From Sporosarcina beigongshangi (GTDB lineage: Bacteria; Actinomycetota; Actinomycetes; Actinomycetales; Micrococcaceae), in contig NZ_JADHDY010000001.1 of NCBI RefSeq assembly GCF_016820535.1, positions 348,558 to 412,557 on the forward strand: a DNA stretch of 64,000 bases, given 5' to 3'. A program made the position numbers and the translations under genes. The notes under the pieces were generated by a model, which saw nothing but the letters and a program-made list of their open reading frames with translations, made no database searches and was not told where the DNA came from. Positions 47,658 to 55,351 of the stretch are shown here, in pieces; positions within the stretch are counted from its first letter, which is position 1, and the number at the start of each line of letters is the position of its first letter.

Positions 47658-47686
47658 ACGCGGAGATCATCGTGGCCGCCAACACC
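47650..47686 (+). repeat. Diverged second copy of the MetE-like gene 3' end
   Basis: 37 nt here match 45553-45589 at 32 positions, in the same coding phase: LRLNAEIIVAANT against LRLHAEIIDAANA, the last residues of the MetE-like protein. The copy has no remaining gene body and lies at the far border of the SDR/TetR module. Confidence 0.75.
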
Positions 47687-47696
47687 CGGCCAGTGT

Positions 47697-47788
47697 CGGC
47701 ACGGGGGCAGTAAATAACGGTGCGGGGGCAGTTGTTGTGATCGGATGACGGTCCACCTGCATCCGATCACAACTACTGCCCCCGCACC
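47697..47788. repeat. 29-nt-arm palindrome with an extra partial arm copy
   Basis: Arms 47719-47747 and 47760-47788 pair with one mismatch around a 12-nt loop. A partial direct copy of the left arm start (GCACGGGGGCAGTA, about 47699-47712) precedes it. It sits in the roughly 630-nt gap between TetR and the Pit gene. No T-tract follows. Confidence 0.8.
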
Positions 47789-47852
47789 ATGGGTCGGAAG
47801 CAGAGAACCGGGGCCGATTGAAGCAGCCGCCTCCGAACGCTTTGAACGGGAG

Positions 47853-48122
47853 TCAGGCCGTCCGGGCAGCGATGGCCAGGTTCCGGGCAGAAATGGGCCA
47901 TGCGCCTGTCCACGCGTCACGGCGCTGCTGCTTTGCAAGACCGCGCGAGTTCGTGAAATCCACGCCCGCGAAATGACGTGGGCCATACTTGCGCAGATCG
48001 GGCAGCGCACCGGTTTCCTGGCGACCGCGGATTGCGCCTTGCGAGGCGATTGCGGGCGGGTGCTTGTGCCGCAGAATCGCGGTTCCAATCTCGGAAGCCT
48101 GGTCGGCTGACAGCTGGGGCAT
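47853..48122 (-). CDS. Possible small hypothetical protein or gene remnant
   Basis: An 89-residue open frame from the ATG at 48122 in an otherwise empty 630-nt stretch. The composition is plausible for protein (LSADQASEIGTAILRHK, then YGPRHFAGVDFTNSRGLAKQ) but there is no ribosome binding site and no family recognised. It could be a decayed gene. The rest of 47789-48287 shows nothing else. Confidence 0.25.
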   Translation of the reverse strand: MPQLSADQASEIGTAILRHKHPPAIASQGAIRGRQETGALPDLRKYGPRHFAGVDFTNSRGLAKQQRRDAWTGAWPISARNLAIAARTA

Positions 48123-48287
48123 GTTGCCCAACGTGAAGCATCCTTATGTTCTTGGAGTGCCGGGCTCAAGGAACTGATGCAGTGCCACGCCGATACTTGT
48201 CTGGCGGCGCTCATTGAGAAGCACAGTGGCAACAGCTGTGCGGAGCAACGATTTGCCGCGACGGCACTTAAGAGTTTTTTTGGGGCG

Positions 48288-49298
48288 TCAGGCCAGCGGC
48301 GAGAGGGCAAGGAAGAAAACCATGCCGCCCAGCATGCAGGCCACGGGTGTAGCCAGCCAGGCAACGGCCACCCCGGCCAGCGCCCGGCCGTTGGTGGCCG
48401 AGAAGCGCTGGTTCTCGCCGGCGCCCACTGTCGCGGCCGTGACCGTGTGCGTGGTGGACAGCGGCATGTGCAGGCCCAGGGCGCCAAAGAACAGCAACCC
48501 GGCGGCCACCAGCTGTGCCACGAAGCCGCGCATGGGGTCGATCCGCACCATCCGGTGCCCCAGCGTGTAGGAGATGCGCCAGCCGCCAAACAGCGTGCCC
48601 GCGGCGAGCAGCACGGCCGTGAACAGCGGCACCCACAATGGCATCTCGCCCACCCCGACGGCCCCGGCAGCCAGCAGTGCAAACAGGACCACCGCCGTCG
48701 TGCGCTGGCCGTCCTGCAGGCCGTGGCCAAAGGCAACAGCGGCACCCGCAACGGACTGCAACTGCCGCACCCGCCGGTTGACCCGGTTCGGCGCAGTGTT
48801 CCGTGCGGCCCAGGATGTGGGGTAGACGGCAAAAAATCCCAGCACAAAAGCCACCACGGGCGAGACCACCAGCGGCAGCAGCACCAGCGTAAACATGGTG
48901 GTGTTGATGCCCTGCAGCGGTGCATGGCCAAGGATCGCCGAGCCCAGGGATGCACCCACCAGCGAACTGATCAGCGCATGCGTGGACGAGGACGGGATGC
49001 CGCGCCACCACAGGTAGATTCCCCAGAGGCAGGCACTGACCAGCGCCGCAAGCAGCAGGATCAATCCGTTCCGGCCCGGCGGCACCGTGAACAGGCGCTC
49101 GGCAAAAGTGGCGGTGAGCACCACGCTGACCAGCGCGCCCAGGCAGTTGAAAAGTGCCGCGAGCAGCACCGCCACGGACGGCGTCAGTGCGCGGGTCCGG
49201 ACGGACAGTGCGACGGCGGCCGAGGCATCGCGGAAACCGTTCAGGAACGCGAAAACCGCCGCCGTGACGATGACGGCACCGAGCAGGAACGCGATCAA
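48288..49298 (-). CDS. Inorganic phosphate transporter, Pit family
   Basis: 336 residues with a TTG start 2 nt after the DUF47 stop. About ten hydrophobic helices form two inverted halves, each with a Pit signature: GIPSSSTHALISSLVGASLG and LPLSTTHTVTAATVGAG. The first half begins GFRDASAAVALSVRTRAL, where typical PitA has GFNDAANAIA, so the usual Asn residues are replaced. It is expected to be a low-affinity, proton-coupled metal-phosphate importer. Operon with the DUF47 gene upstream. Confidence 0.9.
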   Translation of the reverse strand: MIAFLLGAVIVTAAVFAFLNGFRDASAAVALSVRTRALTPSVAVLLAALFNCLGALVSVVLTATFAERLFTVPPGRNGLILLLAALVSACLWGIYLWWRGIPSSSTHALISSLVGASLGSAILGHAPLQGINTTMFTLVLLPLVVSPVVAFVLGFFAVYPTSWAARNTAPNRVNRRVRQLQSVAGAAVAFGHGLQDGQRTTAVVLFALLAAGAVGVGEMPLWVPLFTAVLLAAGTLFGGWRISYTLGHRMVRIDPMRGFVAQLVAAGLLFFGALGLHMPLSTTHTVTAATVGAGENQRFSATNGRALAGVAVAWLATPVACMLGGMVFFLALSPLA

Positions 49299-49300
49299 GC

Positions 49301-49921
49301 CTAGGATTCCTTAACGATGATGCTGCCCACCTGGGTGGCGATGGCACGCATTTGGCGGCTGGCGGCCGCGAACTGGTCGGTCAGCGCCTTGTACTTCGCG
49401 AATGTGGTGGGGCTGTGCGCATCGAGAAGTTCGGCGAGCACCACGCGGTGGGTGTGGTCGGCGCGCTTGGCCAGGCGCAGCACCTCGAGCCAGTAGTCCT
49501 CGAGGCTGTCCAGGTCGTTGAGCGACTTCATGGCCCCGATGGTGAGCTCGCTTTGCCGGGACAGGATTTCAAGCTGGTCGCTGACGCGGTTGGGGTTGCG
49601 GTCCAGGGTGTACAGCTCGATGATTTCACCTGCGCCGGAGAGGATCTCGCTGGTTTCGTTGAGCAACTGGCCCAGCGCGTACAGGTCCTCGCGGGGAAGC
49701 GGGTTGACGAAGCTGGTGCGCATCCCGGTCAGCAGTGTGGCGAAATCGGCGGTCGAGGCAGCTTCGTGCTGGCGCAGCGCCTCGGCCAGCCCGCTGAAGT
49801 CATTTCGCCCCGCGCCGAGCATCTCGGCCAATGTGTGGGTGCCGGCCAGGATCTGTTCTGACATGTGGGCCAGCGCCTGCAGTCCGGCGGTCTCCTGTGG
49901 GAAAAGTCGCAGCTTCACCAT
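49301..49921 (-). CDS. DUF47 (PhoU-like) protein, Pit accessory
   Basis: 206 residues, all helical, with E/D-rich PhoU-like features (DFATLLTGMRTSFVNPLPREDLYALGQLLNE). DUF47 proteins are routinely encoded directly upstream of pit genes and are thought to regulate them. Here the pit start lies 2 nt after this stop. With no phoU beside pstSCAB, this is the only PhoU-like gene in the window. Confidence 0.92.
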   Translation of the reverse strand: MVKLRLFPQETAGLQALAHMSEQILAGTHTLAEMLGAGRNDFSGLAEALRQHEAASTADFATLLTGMRTSFVNPLPREDLYALGQLLNETSEILSGAGEIIELYTLDRNPNRVSDQLEILSRQSELTIGAMKSLNDLDSLEDYWLEVLRLAKRADHTHRVVLAELLDAHSPTTFAKYKALTDQFAAASRQMRAIATQVGSIIVKES

Positions 49922-49977
49922 GCAGCCTTTACGTTGGCGGATCCCGTCAGGTTCCAGAACTTTCCGGGCAAAAAAGT

Positions 49978-50061
49978 GGTGTCGAACCGGGAGCGCCTCT
50001 CGGCACTGGGCCGCTCGTAGCGGCTATAAAATGGAGCCCGGGGGTTCCACGGTTCGACACC
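49978..50061. promoter_or_regulatory. 12-bp inverted repeat upstream of the DUF47-pit operon
   Basis: GGTGTCGAACCG (49978-49989) is the exact inverse of 50050-50061, with 60 nt between the arms. The region between holds GGCTATAAAATGG. No 11-nt PHO-box repeats are apparent. It may be a paired regulator site for a looped or dimeric regulator. Confidence 0.45.
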
Positions 50062-50111
50062 GCTTTCAGTCTTGTACGTCTTGCCCCAAGTGTCAACCGG
50101 GGGTGGCTGCG

Positions 50112-50759
50112 TCAGTCCAGATCGCCCTTGCGCCACGACTTCGCGGCACCCTCCAAATCCTCGGCCGTGCGCACGAGTTGGTGGGCTTTTTTGGTCAAGA
50201 TAGCGGAGTGCTCGGCGTGGGCAGCCTCACGTTCTGAAGCCAGGGTCGCCTGGCCCAGGGCAATGACCCGGCAGAAGGCCGCCGAGCGATCCAGTGCAAC
50301 GTCGAAGTCTCCGTCAAAGGCGCCCGACAGGATGGCGTTGGCCATGACTGTGATCTCCTCGGCACCGGGAGGCTCGGCCACGCCCGCCACGGCATTGGCG
50401 ACCTGCGCCTTTTGCTGTCCGGCACGGAAGAACACGCTGATTCCCTCCGGGTCCTCCAGGGTTGCCGCACGCAGCGCATAGAGCCGCCACAGGGCGCCCG
50501 GGAGCGAACGGGCCGGGCTGGCGGCCCACATTTCCGCGATCGCCTCAAGCCCCTGCTTGTCGGCGAGCTTGACCAGGCGCTTCGTCACCTCGGGGTCGTT
50601 GCTTTCGCGGCCGCCGCGGACCAGGGCCCGGGCGGCAAGGTGCGCTGCTTCGGAGACGCGCGCGGGGTCGATGCCGCCTGCAAACGGCTCAAAGTCTGCC
50701 GGGGCGAAAGGAACCGGCTTGTGCGGTCGGGGTGCGCTGCTGGCTGGTCGATCGTTCAT
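50112..50759 (-). CDS. Conserved-looking hypothetical cytoplasmic protein
   Basis: 215 residues, helical, no membrane segment or signal. A Pro-rich N-terminus (1-30) is followed by alanine-rich helices: DPARVSEAAHLAARALV, EAIAEMWAASPARSLPGALWRLYALR, and later FDGDFDVALDRSAAFCRVIALG. The codon pattern is clearly coding. I do not recognise a family or a catalytic motif. It sits alone upstream of tRNA-Lys in the opposite direction. Confidence 0.75.
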   Translation of the reverse strand: MNDRPASSAPRPHKPVPFAPADFEPFAGGIDPARVSEAAHLAARALVRGGRESNDPEVTKRLVKLADKQGLEAIAEMWAASPARSLPGALWRLYALRAATLEDPEGISVFFRAGQQKAQVANAVAGVAEPPGAEEITVMANAILSGAFDGDFDVALDRSAAFCRVIALGQATLASEREAAHAEHSAILTKKAHQLVRTAEDLEGAAKSWRKGDLD

Positions 50760-50931
50760 GACACGACACTACCCCCGCCGCCCGGCGCGGTCGAGGGAAG
50801 TGGCGCCGTGGCGCCGTTCCGTGCCCCCGAAACCGTGGCGAAATTGCATTCCGGCGCCGCCCGTGCGGTAGTCTGATATGCGTCAACTTTTGCAGCAGTG
50901 GATTCATTGCTGTGCAGGCTGGCAACAGGTT

Positions 50932-51007
50932 GGGCCTTTAGCTCAGTTGGTAGAGCATCGGACTTTTAATCCGTGGGTCGCGGGTTCGAGCCCCGCAGGG
51001 CCCACCA
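50932..51007 (+). tRNA. tRNA-Lys (anticodon TTT)
   Basis: A 76-nt cloverleaf including an encoded CCA (51005-51007). Acceptor GGGCCTT/AGGGCCC contains one G-T pair; D-loop AGCTCAGTTGGTAGAGC; anticodon loop CTTTTAA with anticodon TTT; T-arm GCGGGTTCGAGCCCCGC. The 3' end is followed by a terminator. Cognate synthetase gene lysS is 26 kb upstream. Confidence 0.97.
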
Positions 51008-51009
51008 CC

Positions 51010-51086
51010 TTGAAAAATGCCGCTGTTTGGGACATTTGCCGCAGTTTGAGCTGCGGCCTCCATCCCGAATGGCGGCATTTTTTCAA
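51010..51086 (+). terminator. Nested-hairpin terminator after tRNA-Lys
   Basis: TTGAAAAATGCCGC (51010-51023) pairs with 51072-51086 (GCGGCATTTTTTCAA), enclosing a second stem GCCGCAG/CTGCGGC around 51038-51057. The T6 run lies in the right arm. It ends the tRNA transcript. Confidence 0.8.
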
Positions 51087-51231
51087 TTGAGGGCACATAT
51101 GGGTCGCAAACTGCCGGCCGATGGTCCCGATCGGTGCCCCCTCCGGGATTCCACCAGCACGGGAGGCCGGGCGGCAGCTGCTGAAGGGCCGCAGACCGGA
51201 GCGGACCTGTCCAAGGTGGCAAGATAGTTCC

Positions 51232-52065
51232 ATGACACAAAATGCACCCGCACTTGCCCTGACCATCGCCGGATCCGAAGCGACAGGCGGTGCCGGCGCC
51301 CAGGCCGACCTGAAAACGTTCCAGGAGCTTGGCGTTTTCGGCATCGTGAACCTGACCTGCATCGTCTCCTTTGACCCGAATGACAACTGGAACCACCGCT
51401 TCGTGCCCGTGGACCAGCAGGTCATCGCCGACCAGCTGGAGGCCACGACGGCGGCCTACGGCGCGGACTCCGGGGCCCCGCAGCAGCTGGACACCGTCAA
51501 ACTGGGCATGATGGGCAGCCCGGCCACCATCAGCACCGTGGAAACCGCGCTCAGCAACGCCAAGTTCAAGAACGTTGTCCTGGATCCGGTGCTGATCTGC
51601 AAGGGCCAGGAGCCCGGCCACGCCCTGGACACGGACCAGGCGCTCAAGGCCCAGCTGCTGCCGCTGGCCACCTTCGTCACTCCCAACCACTTTGAGGCGG
51701 AGCAGCTCTCCGGCCTGTCGATCAACAGCGTGGAGGACCTGAAGGCTGCCGCCCGCAAGATCCACGAAATTTCCGGCGCAGCGGTCCTCGCCAAGGGCGG
51801 CGTGCGCCTGGAAGGTGCAGACGCCGTCGACATTTTCTTTGACGGCGAGACCTTGGAAGTGCTCTCCGCGCCGAAGGTTGGTGAGGTCGCCGTGTCAGGT
51901 GCCGGCTGCTCCCTGGCTGCCGCCGTGACGGCGGAACTGGCCAAGGGTGCCATGCCGCTGGAGGCCGCCCGCACGGCCAAGGCGTTCGTCACGGAAGGCA
52001 TCGCGAACCGGGTAGCGTCGGGTGCGCCGTTCACCGCGCTGTGGCAGGGCGGCGCCGGGGCCTAG
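51232..52065 (+). CDS. pdxK: Pyridoxine/pyridoxal/pyridoxamine kinase (PdxK, ThiD-like)
   Basis: 277 residues of the ribokinase-like ThiD/PdxK group: LTIAGSEATGGAGAQADLKTF at the start, then the insertion SFDPNDNWNHRFVPV characteristic of the Staphylococcus/Bacillus type PdxK rather than pure ThiD, VVLDPVLICKG, VTPNHFEAEQLSGL and the anion hole VSGAGCSLAAA. The position normally Asp/Thr in GTGD is C-S here, as in PdxK of this type. It phosphorylates B6 vitamers; HMP kinase activity is possible. No thiamine genes nearby. Confidence 0.85.
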   Translation: MTQNAPALALTIAGSEATGGAGAQADLKTFQELGVFGIVNLTCIVSFDPNDNWNHRFVPVDQQVIADQLEATTAAYGADSGAPQQLDTVKLGMMGSPATISTVETALSNAKFKNVVLDPVLICKGQEPGHALDTDQALKAQLLPLATFVTPNHFEAEQLSGLSINSVEDLKAAARKIHEISGAAVLAKGGVRLEGADAVDIFFDGETLEVLSAPKVGEVAVSGAGCSLAAAVTAELAKGAMPLEAARTAKAFVTEGIANRVASGAPFTALWQGGAGA

Positions 52066-52118
52066 GCTCCCCGGGGGAGGGTGTTGCCACGGCCAGTCCG
52101 GTGTGCCAAGCTCACTTT

Positions 52119-52454
52119 ATGAGTGTCAATGATGCCTTGGAACCTGACCCCTTCGACGCCACCGTGCGCATGGCCCGCAACGATGCGCGGCACCGCTACG
52201 AACTGTACGAGGCTGACGAACTGGCCGTGGTCATCACCTTCAAGGACCTCCCCGGCCACATCGACCTGGAGCACACCATCGGCCAGCCCGGGTTCGAGGG
52301 ACGGGGGCTGGCGAAGGTGCTGGTCCGCTACGCGCTGGACGACGTCGTGGCTTCCGGCAAGCGCATCATCCCCCACTGCCCGTACGTGGCCCGGTTCATT
52401 GCAAACCATCCGGAACCCTACAGGCAATACACGGACTACCCGGAGGGACAGTAG
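52119..52454 (+). CDS. Small GNAT-family N-acetyltransferase (YidJ/YjdJ type)
   Basis: 111 residues, about the length of the truncated GNAT family with a compact fold (COG2388). GQPGFEGRGLAKVLVRYALDD is the acetyl-CoA loop and IIPHCPYVARFIANHPE is the family's signature C-terminus. Substrate unknown; these proteins may acetylate proteins or polyamines. CAAGCT lies 6 nt before the ATG, and no Shine-Dalgarno is seen. The next gene starts immediately after its stop. Confidence 0.88.
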   Translation: MSVNDALEPDPFDATVRMARNDARHRYELYEADELAVVITFKDLPGHIDLEHTIGQPGFEGRGLAKVLVRYALDDVVASGKRIIPHCPYVARFIANHPEPYRQYTDYPEGQ

Positions 52455-53216
52455 GTGGTCCGCCCGCTCGCCCTTGTCACGGGTGCCACCTCCGGCCTTG
52501 GTGCGGAATTTGCCCAGCAGCTGGGCCGCGCCCGGCACGACCTCGTGCTGGTGGCCCGCGATGCCTCCCGGCTCGAGGCCAAGGCTGTGAGGCTGCGCAG
52601 CGAGTTTGGCATTGAGGTGCAGATCCTGCCCGCGGACTTGGTGACGGACGACGGCGTTGCCTCCGTCGCTGCCCGGCTGGCGGACCCTGCCGTCCCCGTC
52701 TCGGTGTTGGTCAACAACGCCGGATTCTCGCTGGTGAAGTCCTTCGAGAAGAACTCGGTGGAGGAAGAGGCCGCCCACCTGCGCATCCTGGTCCAGACCC
52801 CCATGGAACTGGCGCACGCCGCACTCCCGGGAATGCTGGCGCGCGGGCACGGTCGCATCATCAATGTCTCCAGCGTCTCGGCGTTCATCCCGCGCGGTAC
52901 CTACGGTGCCGCCAAGGCCTGGGGTGTCAGCTTCAGCCGCTTCGCCAACCTGCGCTACGGCCCGCGCGGGGTCAACGTGACGGCTGTGTGCCCAGGCTTT
53001 GTGCACACCGAATTCCATGAACGCATGGGCGCAGACATGAAGGGCGTCAAGCCGTGGATGTGGCTCAACGCGGACCAGGTGGTTCGCGAGGGACTTGCTG
53101 ACAATGCAGCAGGCAAGGCGGTGTCCATCCCGAGCGCACGCTACCGGGTGCTCATGGCGGCCAGCCGGCTCGTGCCCGACAGGCTTGCCGCTGCAGCGGG
53201 CAACCGCGGCCGATGA
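52455..53216 (+). CDS. SDR-family oxidoreductase
   Basis: 253 residues with a GTG start directly after the GNAT stop. TGATSGLGAEFAQQLG, NNAGFSLVKSF, catalytic S in NVSSVSAF and YGAAKAWGV. This resembles the DltE/YqjQ-like short-chain dehydrogenases; the substrate is unknown. Convergent with the MHS-type transporter, with a 40-nt gap. Confidence 0.9.
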   Translation: MVRPLALVTGATSGLGAEFAQQLGRARHDLVLVARDASRLEAKAVRLRSEFGIEVQILPADLVTDDGVASVAARLADPAVPVSVLVNNAGFSLVKSFEKNSVEEEAAHLRILVQTPMELAHAALPGMLARGHGRIINVSSVSAFIPRGTYGAAKAWGVSFSRFANLRYGPRGVNVTAVCPGFVHTEFHERMGADMKGVKPWMWLNADQVVREGLADNAAGKAVSIPSARYRVLMAASRLVPDRLAAAAGNRGR

Positions 53217-53256
53217 CCACCACTTGCCCGTCTTGGGGAGCACCCGGCGTGAAACG

Positions 53257-54864
53257 TCAGGCCTCCACGGATTCCGGGCGGCCCACCGTGACAGGGATGC
53301 CCGTGCCCGGGGTCGGCGGCTCGTAGGAGTCGTCAAAGGGCAGGTGGTCCATGTCCAGCAGCGGGTTGTCGTCCTGGGTTGCCACCAGCTCCCTGGCCTC
53401 CTCCACCGTCGCCACGCTCGGCATGGAGCCGGGCAGCGGTTTCTGTGCTGATTCCCGCAGGAAGTAGATCGCCACGGCACCAATGGCCGAGGTCAGCATC
53501 AGGTAGTAGGCGGGCATCATGTCATTGCCGGTGAGCGTGATCAGGCCCTGGATGATGAACGGTGCGGTGCCGCCAAAGATCGCCACGGCAAAGTTGTACG
53601 AAATGCCCATGCCGCCATACCTGCTTGAGGTCGGAAACAACGCCGGCAGCGACGAGGCCAGGTTTGCGACGTAGAAGGTGACAGGGAAGGCGATCAGGGC
53701 CAGTCCCAGCAGGGTGGTCCAGACCGGCCCGGCGCCAATGAGCAGGAACGCCGGGATGGCCAGCACCACTGTGCTCAGGGCGCCGACCCACAGCACCGGA
53801 CGGCGCCCGACCTTGTCGGAAAGGCGGCCCGTCAGCGGGATGCACAGGGCCATGGCGACCAGGATCGGGATGGTCAGAAGGGTTCCGTGGACAGGGTCGT
53901 AGCCCTTGGAGTCAGTCAGGTAGGTCGGCATGTAGGACGTGAGCGCGTAACCCACCGTGTTGGCGGCGGCCACCAGCACCATCGCCAGCACGATCTGACG
54001 CCAGTAGACCTTGACCAGGTGGATGGGCCCGCGCGAGGTGTCCTCGTCGCTGGCCGCAGCCGACTTGGAATTTTCCTCGTTGGCGTCCAGGGCGGCCTGG
54101 AATTGGGGAGATTCCTCGATCTTCATGCGGAAGTACACGGCAACCAGTCCCAGCGGGCCGGCAACCAGGAAGGGCAGCCGCCAGCCCCACTGCTCCATGG
54201 TTTCCTGGCCAAGTGTCAGCTGCAGCACCGACACAAGGGCGGCACCGATGGCGAAGCCCATGTAGCTGCCCAGGTCCAGGATGCTGGCAAAGTAGCCGCG
54301 GCGCTTGTCCGGCGCGTACTCGCTGACGAAGGTGGTGGCGCCGGCATACTCGCCGCCGGTGGAGAAGCCCTGGACCAGCTTCAGGAAGACGAGAAGCACC
54401 GCGGCCCAGATGCCGATTTGGGTGTATCCGGGGAGGAGTCCGACGGCAAAGGTTGAGGCGGCCATGACGATCAACGTGGCGGCGAGCACCTTCTGGCGGC
54501 CCACCTTGTCGCCCAGCCAGCCGAACACCACGCCGCCGAGCGGGCGGGCCAGGAACGTGGCCGCAAAGGTGCCCAGCAGGAACAAGGTTTGCACGGACGG
54601 ATCGGATTCGGGGAGGAACACGGGCCCCATGGTGGCGATCAGGTATCCGAAGACACCGACGTCGTACCATTCCATGGTGTTGCCGACCACGGTTCCGCCG
54701 AGGGCCTTCTTGAGCATCGGGGCATCGACAACATTTATGTCGTCAACGTCCAGCCTGCGCTTTTTGAGTTTGGGCAAACGGGGCTTCTTAAGCCGGGTTT
54801 GCGTACGGTCTGCGGTGTCCTTAACACCTGTTTCCGGTTGAGTCATGCTTCGGTCATTGGGCAT
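53257..54864 (-). CDS. MFS transporter, metabolite:H+ symporter (MHS/ProP-like) family
   Basis: 535 residues from the ATG at 54864, with GAGGGG upstream. Twelve helices; MHS features include NTMEWYDVGVFGYLIATMGPVFLP in the first helix region, GWLGDKVGRQKVL (motif A), GFSTGGEYAGATTFVSEYAP and GRLSDKVGRRPVL. Members import compatible solutes or organic acids with protons. The N-terminal 45 residues are Lys/Arg-rich (KKPRLPKLKKRRL) and the C-terminal 70 are acidic. Substrate not predictable. Confidence 0.9.
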   Translation of the reverse strand: MPNDRSMTQPETGVKDTADRTQTRLKKPRLPKLKKRRLDVDDINVVDAPMLKKALGGTVVGNTMEWYDVGVFGYLIATMGPVFLPESDPSVQTLFLLGTFAATFLARPLGGVVFGWLGDKVGRQKVLAATLIVMAASTFAVGLLPGYTQIGIWAAVLLVFLKLVQGFSTGGEYAGATTFVSEYAPDKRRGYFASILDLGSYMGFAIGAALVSVLQLTLGQETMEQWGWRLPFLVAGPLGLVAVYFRMKIEESPQFQAALDANEENSKSAAASDEDTSRGPIHLVKVYWRQIVLAMVLVAAANTVGYALTSYMPTYLTDSKGYDPVHGTLLTIPILVAMALCIPLTGRLSDKVGRRPVLWVGALSTVVLAIPAFLLIGAGPVWTTLLGLALIAFPVTFYVANLASSLPALFPTSSRYGGMGISYNFAVAIFGGTAPFIIQGLITLTGNDMMPAYYLMLTSAIGAVAIYFLRESAQKPLPGSMPSVATVEEARELVATQDDNPLLDMDHLPFDDSYEPPTPGTGIPVTVGRPESVEA

Positions 54865-54982
54865 TTGTTCATCCCCTCGAGGAGTTCATTTGCTTGCGAC
54901 TTTCTGCTGCATCGCTTCGGGCAGGCTATAAACTCTATCAGATCGACTAATTGCGGCCCCGGGGGAGGGGTGCTGCCGGAAA

Positions 54983-55035
54983 CGCAAAAACCCCGCCATC
55001 ACGGCCCAGAAACGGGCGCGACACGGGGTTTTGCG
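54983..55035 (-). terminator. Terminator after ptsH
   Basis: CGCAAAAACCCCG (54983-54995) pairs with CGGGGTTTTGCG (55024-55035), with one extra A; read on the minus strand it leaves a GGGGTTTTTGCG right arm. It lies 10 nt past the ptsH stop and ends the fru-pts operon. The 54865-54982 stretch is the upstream region of the MHS transporter; it contains no gene. Confidence 0.7.
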
Positions 55036-55044
55036 GGACGCGTT

Positions 55045-55320
55045 TCAGGCGTCGTGGTTGGTCTCCAGAATGGTGACCAGGGCGTCGAGAGCTTCGCCGG
55101 CGGTGTCGTCCCCGGTGCGCAGCACGACGACCTCCCCGTGCTCCACGCCCAGGCTCATGAGGGCCAGCATGCTGTCAGCGTCCACCGCCTCGTCAACGGG
55201 GTCGCCGGCGCGCGCAATGGTCACCTCCGCGTCGATCGCCCCTGCGGCCTCGGCAAAGATGGAGGCCGGGCGGGCGTGGAGTCCGACGGTGCTGGCAATG
55301 GTGGCGGTGCGTTCAATCAT
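55045..55320 (-). CDS. ptsH: Phosphocarrier protein HPr
   Basis: 91 residues from the ATG at 55320 (GGAGAACACC upstream). Phosphorylated H15 lies in STVGLHARPAS. S50 in ADSMLALMSLG occupies the place of the regulatory serine-46 of Firmicutes, though HPr kinase is generally absent from this phylum. It passes phosphate from EI to FruA and presumably to DhaM. Last gene of the fru-pts run, 31 nt after ptsI. Confidence 0.95.
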   Translation of the reverse strand: MIERTATIASTVGLHARPASIFAEAAGAIDAEVTIARAGDPVDEAVDADSMLALMSLGVEHGEVVVLRTGDDTAGEALDALVTILETNHDA

Positions 55321-55351
55321 GGTGTTCTCCTCAAGGTGTGAAAAAGGTGGT

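Noticed and set aside
47534..48955. About 473-codon minus-strand frame through the palindrome and into the pit gene
   Set aside because: The translation is Cys/Trp/Arg-rich and out of frame with the evident Pit protein; it crosses the palindrome and the TetR 3' end.
49978..50061. PHO box before the DUF47-pit operon
   Set aside because: GTTCCACG and GTTCGACA occur but not at 11-nt pitch, and on the strand opposite to the gene; the inverted repeat explains the similarity better.
52062..53483. 473-codon minus-strand frame over the GNAT and SDR genes
   Set aside because: Antisense to two genes with complete family motifs; its own translation resembles nothing.
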